The translations under genes and the position numbers were made by a program. The notes below the pieces were generated by a model. It was not told the origin of the DNA. It saw nothing but the letters and a program-made list of their open reading frames with translations, and did no database searches. From Clostridiaceae bacterium (lineage in GTDB: Bacteria > Bacillota > Clostridia > Acetivibrionales > DTU013), in contig JAAZKL010000095.1 in the NCBI GenBank assembly GCA_012799845.1, positions 1-9,461 of the forward strand: a DNA stretch of 9,461 nt, given 5' to 3'. Positions 1-6,187 of the stretch are shown here, in pieces. The first letter of the stretch is position 1, and every line of letters starts with the position of its first letter.

Positions 1-582
1 GAGATCGACTGCTTTGGCGACTGGTCCCGGCAGCCTGACGGAAAAGGCAAACAGGATGATACCTATCAACACCGTGATTATCCCGGGATTCAGGGCGATC
101 TTTTTCAGGGACGCTTTATCAAGCTTTCCCTTGCTGCTGAATATCGCCACTCCGTTGGTCCACAGAAAAATGTTGAATACGGCGACAAATATGGATCCAT
201 AAAGGATGCCGGTTTTCCCGAAAAGGCTTTCAAGCACGGGGAAGCCCATAAAGCCGCAATTGGAGTATACGGCTGAAAACTTCATTATCTTTTTTCTTTC
301 GGCCTCATGCTTTACAAAAAGCAGTTGGCCCAGAAGTATTGACACTGTATTTACTATTACGGCAAACAGGAATACGATGATGATATTGTTCAGGATATCG
401 CGTGAAAAATCCACCTGGAACGAAGAGAGCACCAGAAGCGGATTTGTGATCTTCAGCAGCAGTTCCGACAGCTTTTTGCTGACGGTATTATTTATTATAT
501 CGGCCTTTTTGGCGATAAAGCCGACGAACATTATCAGAAAAAGTATGAGCACCTGGTTGAAAACAGTCGCCGAGTTGTCCAT
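1..582 (-). CDS. AEC-family (auxin efflux carrier type) permease, N-terminal part, cut by window edge
   Basis: The minus-strand frame is open from an ATG at 582 to the window edge: 194 codons with no stop. The protein is very hydrophobic, with about six membrane segments (roughly residues 7-24, 38-55, 62-88, 100-121, 125-147 and 166-185). Two features match the AEC permease family: an N-P pair in the second segment (residues 47-48, ITNPLLVL) and SNCGFMGFP in the fourth. Family members are about 300-320 aa, so about 60% is present. The family exports small organic anions such as malate or auxin-like acids; the substrate cannot be told here. The start is supported by GTGAGG about 6 bases upstream on the minus strand. 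Plus-strand open frames over the same bases are shadows. The gene is divergent from rubrerythrin, with a 297-bp gap. Family call confident, substrate unknown. Confidence 0.85.
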   Translation of the reverse strand, partial: MDNSATVFNQVLILFLIMFVGFIAKKADIINNTVSKKLSELLLKITNPLLVLSSFQVDFSRDILNNIIIVFLFAVIVNTVSILLGQLLFVKHEAERKKIMKFSAVYSNCGFMGFPVLESLFGKTGILYGSIFVAVFNIFLWTNGVAIFSSKGKLDKASLKKIALNPGIITVLIGIILFAFSVRLPGPVAKAVDL

Positions 583-626
583 ATAAACCTCACATCATTC
601 AAATTCGGCTGTACTGTACCGTTGGC

Positions 627-676
627 GGACATGTGCAGCTTTAGGAGATACGGATATGTGCAGCCTTAGAGGATAT
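627..676. repeat. 25-bp direct repeat, two copies
   Basis: Two adjacent 25-bp units (627-651 and 652-676) share 20 of 25 bases. Both carry the core ATGTGCAGC followed by TTAG and GGATA-like bases. All five differences are transitions. The core TGTGCAGCCT recurs at 1542-1551 on the other side of the rubrerythrin gene. The unit lies in the gap between the divergent permease and rubrerythrin genes and has no obvious function. Confidence 0.7.
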
Positions 677-703
677 TATACTATACAGGGCGGCAAATGT
701 AAC
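675..703 (-). promoter_or_regulatory. Candidate promoter for the AEC permease
   Basis: On the minus strand a perfect -10 hexamer TATAAT sits at 675-680. A 17-bp spacer separates it from a weak -35 (GTTACA, 698-703, 4 of 6 bases). The leader to the ATG at 582 would be about 85 nt. The -10 is convincing, the -35 is not. Confidence 0.4.
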
Positions 704-830
704 GTGAAATCCACACAGCTTTTCTGCACGAATTTTTTTGTCCTTATTTGCACAGACCTTTCCGCCTGGGGCTGTGAACCCTGTATTTGGTTAGTTCTCC
801 GGGCGGAATAATTTCATGCTTTATACAGAT

Positions 831-856
831 AATATGGTAAAAGTGCAGACCATATT
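831..856. promoter_or_regulatory. Inverted repeat just upstream of the rubrerythrin ribosome binding site
   Basis: AATATGGT (831-838) and ACCATATT (849-856) are perfect 8-bp arms around a 10-base loop, ending 9 bases before the AAGGAGA ribosome binding site at 866-872. It overlaps the best -10-like bases in the area (TATACA at 822-827, GATAAT at 828-833). It could be a DNA operator or a 5' leader hairpin. It does not match the PerR box (TTATAATNATTATAA). Confidence 0.5.
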
Positions 857-879
857 GAGCAAAAGAAGGAGAGTCACAG

Positions 880-1470
880 ATGGAATTCAGGGAAAGCAGG
901 ACTTACGTCAATCTGATGAGAGCATTCGCAGGCGAAAGCCAGGCGAGGAACAGGTATAATATTGCCGCTTCATATGCAAGGAAGGAAGGCCTGCAGAACG
1001 TCGAGGCGATCTTCAACTATACGGCGGAACAGGAGAGGGCGCATGCCAAGGTATTCTATGAGCTTCTTAAGGATGCGACGGGAGACACTATCGCCATAGA
1101 TGGCACCTATCCGGTGGATCTTCACGACAGCACGCTGAAGCTGCTGAGAGCGGCGCAGCACAATGAGAATGAAGAGTGGGAGGATGTGTACAGGAATTTC
1201 GGCCTGATCGCAAAAGAGGAAGGATTTGCAAATATAGCCCGGATATTCGAGGAAATAGCCAATGTCGAAAGGGTCCATGCCGAACGGTTCGGAAGGATCG
1301 CGGATGAACTGGAGAACGGAACCCTGTTCAGAAAGAAGGAAGAGATAGTCTGGATCTGCACCAACTGCGGGCACATCCATGTGGGGAAGGAAGCGCCTGA
1401 AATATGCAGCGTGTGCAGGCATCCCAAGGGCTTCTTCATCCCGTTTGCGGAATCTTTCGCGGCCAGGTGA
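880..1470 (+). CDS. rbr: Rubrerythrin
   Basis: A 196-aa non-haem iron peroxidase of the anaerobic oxidative stress defence; it reduces hydrogen peroxide in the cytoplasm with electrons from rubredoxin or NADH-linked partners. The N-terminal ferritin-like four-helix domain (about residues 5-145) has the diiron ligands of classic rubrerythrins: E19, E52 with H55 (E-x-x-H), E96 and E99 (ENEEW), and E130 with H133 (VERVH). The C-terminal rubredoxin-like Fe(SCys)4 domain has C160-x2-C163-G and C176-x2-C179. Length is normal for the family (about 190-195 aa). The start is fixed by AAGGAGA 7 bases before the ATG. The last codons (ESFAAR then TGA) form the first unit of a 28-bp tandem repeat that continues downstream. 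The gene is monocistronic between divergent and convergent neighbours. The call is near certain. Confidence 0.97.
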   Translation: MEFRESRTYVNLMRAFAGESQARNRYNIAASYARKEGLQNVEAIFNYTAEQERAHAKVFYELLKDATGDTIAIDGTYPVDLHDSTLKLLRAAQHNENEEWEDVYRNFGLIAKEEGFANIARIFEEIANVERVHAERFGRIADELENGTLFRKKEEIVWICTNCGHIHVGKEAPEICSVCRHPKGFFIPFAESFAAR

Positions 1471-1560
1471 ATATGCAGAGTCCTTCGCAGCCAGGTAAAT
1501 ATACGGAGTCTTTCACAGCCAGGTAAATATGCGGAAGAATCTGTGCAGCCTGATATAATA
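1451..1560 (+). repeat. 28-bp tandem repeat that starts inside the rubrerythrin 3' end
   Basis: Three gap-free 28-bp units lie at 1451-1478, 1479-1506 and 1507-1534, with a fourth, gapped and decayed, to about 1560. Unit 1 contains the last rubrerythrin codons and its TGA. Units 2 and 3 would encode ESFAAR-stop and ESFTAR-stop if read in the equivalent phase, each with TAA in place of TGA. Units 1 and 2 share 22 of 28 bases, units 2 and 3 share 25 of 28, and all nine differences are transitions. The unit length is not a multiple of three, so the copies are out of frame with each other. Confidence 0.85.
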
Positions 1561-1600
1561 CGTATCAGTGCTTTATGCAGCGGCGGCCGCAGTAGTAGTA

Positions 1601-1629
1601 GTGCTATAGGCAATATTGCTGTGCTATAG
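1601..1629 (-). repeat. 20-bp direct repeat carrying the stop codon of the zinc-ribbon gene
   Basis: Read on the minus strand, the gene ends CTA-TAG and is followed by CAC. The same nine bases CTATAGCAC return 20 bp further on (1609 down to 1601). Both copies are followed by diverged bases ending in TTGC or CTGC. A weaker third copy is at 1576-1568. The unit therefore begins with the last sense codon and the stop codon of the gene. Confidence 0.6.
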
Positions 1630-1830
1630 ATTTTGGATCATTTCCAGGCGTTTGAGGATGTTTTGCTTTTTGAAAGCATCTGCAGTTGTTTCCGCAACTG
1701 ATGTAATCGAAAGGCAGTCCTCATTTTTACATTTCGGGCAGATGAGGCCTGAACAGTCGAACATGGTGTGAGCTTCGACCGAATTGCTGTACCCGCAGGC
1801 GGCACAGCCCAGTGTAACTTTGAATCTCAT
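1624..1830 (-). CDS. Small cysteine-rich (zinc-ribbon-like) protein, predicted LexA-regulated
   Basis: A 68-aa protein that I cannot assign to a named family. Residues 9-34 look like a zinc ribbon: C9-A-A-C12-G in one knuckle and C31-P-K-C34 in the other, with extra cysteines at 26 and 39. The last 20 residues (from about A50) are charged and probably helical, a possible partner-binding tail. It has no signal peptide or membrane segment, so it is likely cytoplasmic. The ATG at 1830 has an excellent GGAGGT site six bases upstream. A perfect Bacillota LexA operator lies 33-47 bp upstream, next to a perfect TATAAT, so induction by DNA damage is expected (inference). It is convergent with rubrerythrin and lies downstream of the serpin on the same strand, but with its own promoter. 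The gene is probably real; its function is unknown. Confidence 0.75.
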   Translation of the reverse strand: MRFKVTLGCAACGYSNSVEAHTMFDCSGLICPKCKNEDCLSITSVAETTADAFKKQNILKRLEMIQNL

Positions 1831-1862
1831 GTGGTTACCTCCGATGGTTGCCTCTGATCATG

Positions 1863-1878
1863 CCGAACATATGTTCGG
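1863..1878 (-). promoter_or_regulatory. LexA (SOS) operator
   Basis: CCGAACATATGTTCGG is a perfect 16-bp palindrome. Its inner 14 bases (1864-1877) match the Bacillus-type SOS box CGAAC-RNRY-GTTCG at every position. It sits 7 bp downstream of the minus-strand TATAAT (1885-1890), over the expected transcription start, the right place for LexA repression. It is not a terminator, as no T-run follows on either strand. Confidence 0.85.
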
Positions 1879-1884
1879 AATTTA

Positions 1885-1890
1885 ATTATA
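1885..1890 (-). promoter_or_regulatory. -10 element of the zinc-ribbon gene promoter
   Basis: A perfect TATAAT on the minus strand, 54 bp upstream of the ATG. No good -35 is present at 16-18 bp spacing. The LexA box begins directly downstream, so repression by blocking the start site is the simplest reading. Confidence 0.6.
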
Positions 1891-1913
1891 CATCTGCCTC
1901 TGGAGATAATACA

Positions 1914-1937
1914 GGCCGGTATTTTGTCATACCGGCC
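1914..1937 (-). terminator. Hairpin downstream of the serpin, possible weak terminator
   Basis: GGCCGGTAT (1914-1922) and ATACCGGCC (1929-1937) form a perfect 9-bp GC-rich stem with a 6-base loop. On the minus strand it is followed by TGTATTATC rather than a clean T-run. It would end serpin transcripts about 200 nt after the stop, or separate them from the LexA-controlled promoter. It could also be a protein-binding site. Confidence 0.4.
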
Positions 1938-2133
1938 CGTTTCGGATAAATATCCAAATATGTCAGACGATAACTTGATATATCTCACTATTTCATATTG
2001 CTTTGTTTTTGACATGTATACCGGACTGTATTTGCCGCCTGTCCGGCTTGCCAGCACCCTTTCCGTTTTCACTCACGACCTGCCCTTTTCCGCTCACACT
2101 CTTACCGGCTTCACGTGTGGCCTGAATCTCACT

Positions 2134-3386
2134 TTACAGTTTAACGACCTTTCCGAAGAAAAGGATAGTATTTGAACCTTCTTCAGCAATCGCGAATATA
2201 AAAGGCCTGTCGGCAACAAATCTTACCGGTTTCGCCCCCATTTGTCCCGTTTGTACTGCAGTAACGGCCGCTGCTTCAGATCCCCCTTCATTCACTTCTA
2301 TCACGGCTTTGTGAAGTACGCTGCTGATAAATATGCCTTCCCGTATGCCTGAAAAATCAGCAGCTTCACTGAAGGCTTCACCCATCCCAAGTTCCGAAAG
2401 GCTTTCGCACAGATCCTTTATGTCATACTCAAGCTTGAACCTCGGGATATGGAGGGTCACATCGTCAGCTTTGAGACTGTTTTTCAGAGTATCCCAGAAT
2501 TCCGGCTCCAGGTTTGCAATAAACTCGTCAAGGTCCGTGTCTTCTTCCGGCAGGATCATATACATGGCAGTCTTCCCGCTGTCGTACGGAATCCTGACCG
2601 CCTTAAAATCATCACCTTCGGCATATTTTGCGCTGGTTTTCCTGCTCATCATCATGATATTGCTTTTTGTTCCGTCTGCATTATAGAATTCCGCATTGTA
2701 TGTATCTCTTTCGTCGAATTTTCTTGCCCACTGCCCCTTGAAATATATTGCATTGATAAGGTACATTGCGACATCCGGGTCTATCGGGGGATCTATGATT
2801 TTGTCAATTTTCCCTTTTGTTGACCGGGAGACCCATTCATTTATGGTATCTGCTGCGTTATCGCCTGAAAAATCCAGGAGGGCTGCCCTGGCGCCGAAAA
2901 TATCTTCGTTCGTTTCCAGGAATGCTTCATTGACGGGCTTTTCATCATTTATCCATATGGAATTGCTGATATTGAGTACAACCTTCCCGTCGATCTTATT
3001 GAGGTATTCCAGGAGCTGCCGGTACGATCCGTTCAATTCGTCCATACCCATACCGCTGTATCCCAGTGTTTTTTCAATTGCATCCTTCGTTGACCCGTCT
3101 GCGCCCTGGTACGCCATCGACAGAGCAGCAGACATACTTAACGGCGAATAAAAACGTTCCGGGATCCATCTTCTTTGCTGAGTTGCCTGAAAATATCGAA
3201 TTCAAATTGCCGGTTTGCCTTGGTCAGGTCCTCGTTTATGTTTGCAAGATCCTCTTTTATGTTTGACGGATTCTCTTTTATGTTTGTCAGATCCTCGATT
3301 ACTCTTTTTTTGTTGTTTCCCGCGGAGCAACCGGCGGTAACGGCTATAATCGAGATTACTGTCAGCAGGCAAAGTATTTTTTTCAC
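2134..3386 (-). pseudogene. Serpin with lipoprotein signal, interrupted by a one-base deletion
   Basis: Serine protease inhibitor family protein in two frames. The first part (3386 to about 3145) starts with GTG, preceded by AAAGGAGGT at good spacing. It has a lipoprotein signal (MKK, hydrophobic core, VTAGC with C20), a heptad-repeat tether, and the serpin start NRQFEFDIFRQLS...NVFI. The normal continuation SPLSMSAALSM lies in the next frame, which runs to the stop at 2134; the first frame instead ends in RR-stop at 3138. One extra base near 3144-3153 restores a full serpin of about 415 aa. The rest is intact, with SIWIN, NAIYFKGQW, an inhibitory-type hinge GSEAAAVTA and the C-terminal RPFIFAI and FFGKV. 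Counting from the hinge glutamate, P1-P1' would be Met-Gly, suggesting elastase- or subtilisin-like targets outside the cell (inference). It is either a recent pseudogene or a sequencing error. Confidence 0.85.
3223..3306 (-). repeat. 21-bp tandem repeat inside the serpin gene, coding the tether
   Basis: Four consecutive 21-bp units (3223-3243, 3244-3264, 3265-3285, 3286-3306) share the plus-strand pattern G-x-x-x-G-x-TCCTC-x-TTTATGTTT. They are in frame and encode seven-residue units of the type NIKEDLA, NIKENPS and NINEDLT. The product is a charged, probably helical spacer between the lipid-anchored Cys20 and the inhibitor domain. Copy number could vary between strains without breaking the frame. 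Confidence 0.8.
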
Positions 3387-3446
3387 AGCCGTTGACCTCC
3401 TTTACTTATCAAAAAATCTTCTTTACAGTTATTTTTTGACGAAGAA

Positions 3447-3463
3447 AATGAAAATGTTTCATT
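3447..3463. promoter_or_regulatory. Inverted repeat upstream of the serpin, operator-like
   Basis: AATGAAA (3447-3453) and TTTCATT (3457-3463) are perfect 7-bp arms around ATG, about 60 bp upstream of the serpin start. A second palindrome, GTATGCATAC (3465-3474), follows directly. Both lie in the 235-bp divergent gap with the metallopeptidase gene. The first resembles a CcpA cre site but is one base too short and lacks the central CG. Confidence 0.3.
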
Positions 3464-3582
3464 GGTATGCATACAGAATAAAAAGGCAGGCAAATATATC
3501 CCGTATTGCCTGATTGCCGCGGGGGCATGAGATTCAGACAGGGATTTTTCTCCGGACCAAAGCGCGAATATGCCGGAAGTGA

Positions 3583-3588
3583 TATAAT
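3583..3588 (+). promoter_or_regulatory. -10 element for the metallopeptidase gene
   Basis: A perfect TATAAT 34 bp before the preferred ATG at 3622; no clear -35. Transcription would start near 3595. That leaves only about 9 nt before the earlier ATG at 3604, which argues against that start. Confidence 0.45.
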
Positions 3589-3621
3589 TATCAGCAAAGA
3601 CAGATGAGAAAGGATACGTGG

Positions 3622-4353
3622 ATGGATCGTCACGGCGGCCGGAAAAGCAAAAACCGCAGGGAAAACATCAAATTTGAGATCTGTGTGAAGGATATCACCG
3701 TAGAGGTCGAGAGGAAAAAAATCAAAAACATAAATCTCCGAGTATATCCGCCGGACGGGCGTGTCCGCGTGTCTGTGCCCATGCGCTGCAGCGAGGATGT
3801 GATCCGGTCTTTTATAGGTTTAAAAATCGATTGGATAAGAAAGCATCAGGCGAAGATCATGCAGAGGAATAGCCGCGCGCCTCTGAAATATATCGACGGC
3901 GAAATGCATTTCTTCAGGGGAAAGCAGTACAGGCTCCAGGTAATTGAAAAGGCCGTTAAACCGCATGTGGAAACTAATGGCGATGCGCTTTTGCTATATG
4001 TGCGCCCCGGGACGGATGAAGAAAAACGCCGTGCCGTCCTTTACGAGTTTTACAGATACCGGCTCAGGCAGGAGTTGCCCGGCATTATCGACAGGTGGGC
4101 GAAGGATATGGGCGTCAGTGTCAATGGTTTCGGCATCAAAAAAATGAAGACCAAATGGGGGACCTGCAACAGGAAGGCCCGCCGTATATGGATCAACCTC
4201 GAGCTTGCGAAGAAACCGCCGGAATGCCTTGAATATATAGTGGTGCACGAACTGGCGCATTTGCTTGAACGATACCATAACAGTACGTTCTACGGTTACA
4301 TGGACCGGTTTTTGCCGCAGTGGCGCATTTACAGGAAGGAACTGGAGTCATGA
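3622..4353 (+). CDS. YgjP/DUF45 family (SprT-like, M48-type) zinc metallopeptidase
   Basis: A 243-aa cytoplasmic protein with no signal peptide. The N-terminal half (about residues 15-100) has the family's beta-rich start (RKKIKNINLRVYPPDGRVRVSVP, then ...KIDWIRKH). The C-terminal half has the conserved KTKWGTCN and IWINLELAKKPPECLEYIVVHE stretches and the zinc motif HELAH (H209, E210, H213), with a further His at 219 in the YHNSTF motif. The family is a predicted zinc protease; its substrates are poorly known. I start at 3622 because AAAGGA (3609-3614) is 7 bases upstream; an in-frame ATG at 3604 would add six residues but has no ribosome binding site. It stands alone, divergent from the serpin. 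Its last codons and stop begin an 18-bp tandem repeat. Family call firm. Confidence 0.9.
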   Translation: MDRHGGRKSKNRRENIKFEICVKDITVEVERKKIKNINLRVYPPDGRVRVSVPMRCSEDVIRSFIGLKIDWIRKHQAKIMQRNSRAPLKYIDGEMHFFRGKQYRLQVIEKAVKPHVETNGDALLLYVRPGTDEEKRRAVLYEFYRYRLRQELPGIIDRWAKDMGVSVNGFGIKKMKTKWGTCNRKARRIWINLELAKKPPECLEYIVVHELAHLLERYHNSTFYGYMDRFLPQWRIYRKELES

Positions 4354-4413
4354 CATGGACCGGAATCGTGATATAGATCGGACTCGTGGTATAGATCGGA
4401 CTCATGGTTTTCC
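4342..4413 (+). repeat. 18-bp tandem repeat starting in the metallopeptidase 3' end
   Basis: Four 18-bp units lie at 4342-4359, 4360-4377, 4378-4395 and 4396-4413. Unit 1 contains the last codons and the TGA stop (4351-4353). Unit 2 keeps an in-frame TGA at 4369-4371. Units 1 and 2 share 13 of 18 bases with five transitions and no transversion. Units 2 and 3 share 15 of 18. Unit 4 matches unit 3 over its first 13 bases except one transition, then decays. Confidence 0.75.
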
Positions 4414-4564
4414 AGCGCGGCATCGGTTATTATTCTGCCTCTGATGTTCTTCCGGTTTTGCCGCCGGCGGCAGCGAGCAACGGCCCGTTGTATACCGCAG
4501 TGCCGTTTTGATGCTGTTGATATTGATGCTGTTTGCTGCCCTGCTCGCTAAAAATTGCTTGATT

Positions 4565-4604
4565 AAGGATATAAACTTTGCTATCCTTGTTATTGTTTAA
4601 CAAG
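4565..4604 (+). other. Two overlapping, mutually exclusive hairpins
   Basis: AAGGATA (4565-4571) pairs with TATCCTT (4582-4588), and CTTGTTA (4586-4592) pairs with TAACAAG (4598-4604). They share the bases CTT at 4586-4588, so both cannot form fully. The first is followed by GTTATTGTTT and could be a weak terminator for the metallopeptidase; the arrangement also resembles a small attenuator. Arms are only 7 bp and AT-rich. Confidence 0.35.
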
Positions 4605-4684
4605 CAGTCTATATCGGAATTCAGCCAATGTGGACTTAAGCCGGCATACCGCAGGTTTACTGGTTATACGCAAAATTCGCCGGT

Positions 4685-4714
4685 TTGTATATAAAATGAA
4701 CAAAGCATTATATT
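4685..4714 (+). promoter_or_regulatory. Candidate promoter for malic enzyme
   Basis: TTGTAT (4685-4690), an 18-bp spacer, then TATATT (4709-4714, 5 of 6). The implied start is close to 4721, leaving a very short leader before the GGGGGAG ribosome binding site, so a promoter further upstream may be the real one. Confidence 0.25.
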
Positions 4715-4736
4715 ATCTCAGGGGGAGTAGATATTG

Positions 4737-5918
4737 ATGGATTACAGGAAGGAATCGCTCAGGCTGCATGGAGAATGGAAGGGTAAGATCGAAGTAATAA
4801 GTACGGTGCCTGTAAAAAACAAGCAGGAGTTGTCGCTGGCTTATACGCCCGGCGTGGCGGAGCCCTGTCTTGCGATACAGAAGGACGTGGACCTGTCATA
4901 TGACCTGACGAGAAGGTGGAACCTTGTCGCAGTCGTTACTGACGGCACCGCTGTACTTGGTTTGGGTGACATAGGGCCCGAGGCAGGGATGCCGGTCATG
5001 GAAGGCAAGTGCGTATTGTTCAAGGCATTTGCGGATGTGGATGCATTCCCGCTTTGCATCCGTTCAAAGGACGTCGATGAGATAGTCAATACGATCAAAC
5101 TGATTGCAGGCAGCTTCGGCGGTATCAATCTGGAGGACATATCCGCACCCAGGTGTTTCGAAATAGAGAGGCGCCTCAAGGCTGAATGCGACATCCCGAT
5201 CTTCCACGATGACCAGCACGGAACCGCGGTAGTTACGCTTGCCGCGATGATAAATGCGCTGAAGCTGGTGAAGAAGGACATCAGGGACATCGAGGTCGTC
5301 ATCAACGGATCGGGAGCGGCAGGCATTGCCGTTACCAGGCTGCTCATGGCAATGGGCCTGAAAAAAGTTATCCTCTGCGATACCAAGGGGGCCATATACG
5401 AGGGCAGGGAGAACCTGAACGCCGAGAAGGCCGAGATGGCGAAGATATCGAACTTCGAAAAGAAAAAGGGAATACTGAAGGATGTCATCGTCGGTGCCGA
5501 CGTATTTATCGGCTTGTCCGTGGCAGGTGTGCTGACAAAGGATATGGTGAGGTCGATGGCAAAGGATCCGGTCATATTTGCCATGGCTAACCCGACACCT
5601 GAAATATTGCCGGACGAAGCCATAGAGGCGGGAGCCAAAGTGGTCGGCACCGGGCGTTCTGATTTTCCGAACCAGATCAACAACGTCCTGGCATTCCCGG
5701 GCATCTTCAGAGGCGCGCTTGATGTAAGGGCAAGGGATATCAATGACGAAATGAAGATAGCTGCAGCGCAGGCTATAGCAGGTCTGATTCCCGGGGATGA
5801 ACTGACGCCCGAATATGTCATACCGGCGCCCTTCGATACCAGAGTCGGGAAAGCTGTAGCAAAGGCAGTAGCTGAAGCGGCCGTAAGGACCGGTGTCAAC
5901 AGGATCGGCCTTAAGTAA
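4737..5918 (+). CDS. Malic enzyme, short NAD-type (malate to pyruvate, decarboxylating)
   Basis: A 393-aa cytoplasmic enzyme that oxidatively decarboxylates L-malate to pyruvate and CO2 with NAD(P). Malic domain: Y36 in LAYTPGVAEP, TDGTAVLGLGDIGP (68-81), the catalytic lysine in MEGK (K91), metal ligands E133 and D134 (NLEDI) and D159 (FHDDQHGTA). NAD-binding domain: NGSGAAG (190-196) with D215 at the end of the next strand (LCDTKG), which favours NAD over NADP (inference), and ANPTPEI later on. The length fits the short bacterial form without the phosphotransacetylase-like extension of MaeB. GGGGGAG at 4721-4727 suits the ATG at 4737; a TTG directly before it (4734) would add one residue. 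Stop TAA at 5916-5918. The MFS gene follows after a 269-bp repeat-rich gap. Confidence 0.95.
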   Translation: MDYRKESLRLHGEWKGKIEVISTVPVKNKQELSLAYTPGVAEPCLAIQKDVDLSYDLTRRWNLVAVVTDGTAVLGLGDIGPEAGMPVMEGKCVLFKAFADVDAFPLCIRSKDVDEIVNTIKLIAGSFGGINLEDISAPRCFEIERRLKAECDIPIFHDDQHGTAVVTLAAMINALKLVKKDIRDIEVVINGSGAAGIAVTRLLMAMGLKKVILCDTKGAIYEGRENLNAEKAEMAKISNFEKKKGILKDVIVGADVFIGLSVAGVLTKDMVRSMAKDPVIFAMANPTPEILPDEAIEAGAKVVGTGRSDFPNQINNVLAFPGIFRGALDVRARDINDEMKIAAAQAIAGLIPGDELTPEYVIPAPFDTRVGKAVAKAVAEAAVRTGVNRIGLK

Positions 5919-5996
5919 GGCAGAAGAGCTTGCCTGACCCGGGAAAGACCTGAGAAGACTTGCGAATGCCTGGCGAAGAACCTGGGAGTATTCAGT

Positions 5997-6159
5997 AAAG
6001 CCCATGAATGATTCGGGGAAGCGTCGTAAAAGCCCAGGAATGACAAGAAAAGGCTCAGGAAATGTTCAGTAATACTCATGAAAATCTCAGTAAATCTCAG
6101 TAAAGCCAGGAATGACTCGTGAAAAGCTCCGGAGCAGCTCGGGAAAAACCCGGGAATGA
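5997..6159 (+). repeat. Degenerate repeats between malic enzyme and MFS genes
   Basis: Four copies of a core close to AAAGCCCAGGAATGA occur at 5997-6011, 6029-6043, 6102-6115 (one base shorter) and about 6145-6159. TCAGTAA words lie between them (5992, 6066, 6088 and 6098 area). The first 80 bases after the malic enzyme stop are also loosely repetitive, with CTTGC, CCTG and GAAGA words. No gene or terminator is visible in the 269-bp gap. Each core contains TGA. Confidence 0.6.
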
Positions 6160-6187
6160 CTTCAGGAATACTTAATAAGGACTTACA

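Larger units (their letters stand above)
1831..2133. other. Intergenic region between the serpin 3' end and the zinc-ribbon gene
   Basis: This 303-bp stretch has no convincing gene; short open frames on both strands show no family features and no good ribosome binding site. It holds the LexA box and -10 (1864-1890), a 9-bp hairpin (1914-1937) and, at about 2040-2110, a purine-rich (minus strand) tract with loosely repeated GTGAG...GGAAA words. Those words resemble the degenerate 3' repeats seen at other genes here, but too weakly to define a unit. Confidence 0.6.
4354..4736. other. Intergenic region between metallopeptidase and malic enzyme
   Basis: These 383 bp hold no gene that I can support. 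Contents: the rest of the 18-bp repeat (to 4413), a 12-bp palindrome GCCGCCGGCGGC (4460-4471), TTGATGCTGTT twice within about 27 bp (about 4507-4533), two overlapping hairpins (4565-4604) and the malic enzyme promoter area. Confidence 0.6.

Noticed and set aside
14..586. Two plus-strand open frames at the left edge
   Set aside because: They are antisense to the AEC permease, whose minus-strand frame is open over the whole stretch and has clear membrane segments and family motifs.
1451..1534. Diversity-generating retroelement variable repeat at the rubrerythrin 3' end
   Set aside because: No reverse transcriptase or template repeat is present, and differences run in both transition directions rather than only at adenines.
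1863..1878. Palindrome as a terminator for the serpin
   Set aside because: No loop and no T-run follow; it matches the LexA operator at every position instead.
1827..2175. Short open frames on both strands in the serpin/zinc-ribbon gap
   Set aside because: No ribosome binding sites or family features; they cover the LexA box and hairpin.
3138..3153. Programmed -1 frameshift in the serpin
   Set aside because: The bases around the switch do not form a correctly phased X-XXY-YYZ slippery heptamer, and I see no downstream stem-loop; a deletion or sequence error is simpler.
3447..3463. CcpA cre site upstream of the serpin
   Set aside because: The arms are similar, but the site is 13 rather than 14 bases at its core and lacks the central CG.
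4841..6079. Long minus-strand open frame (412 aa) over the malic enzyme gene
   Set aside because: It is the shadow of the malic enzyme, which has all catalytic motifs; the minus frame is serine- and alanine-rich without family features or a ribosome binding site.
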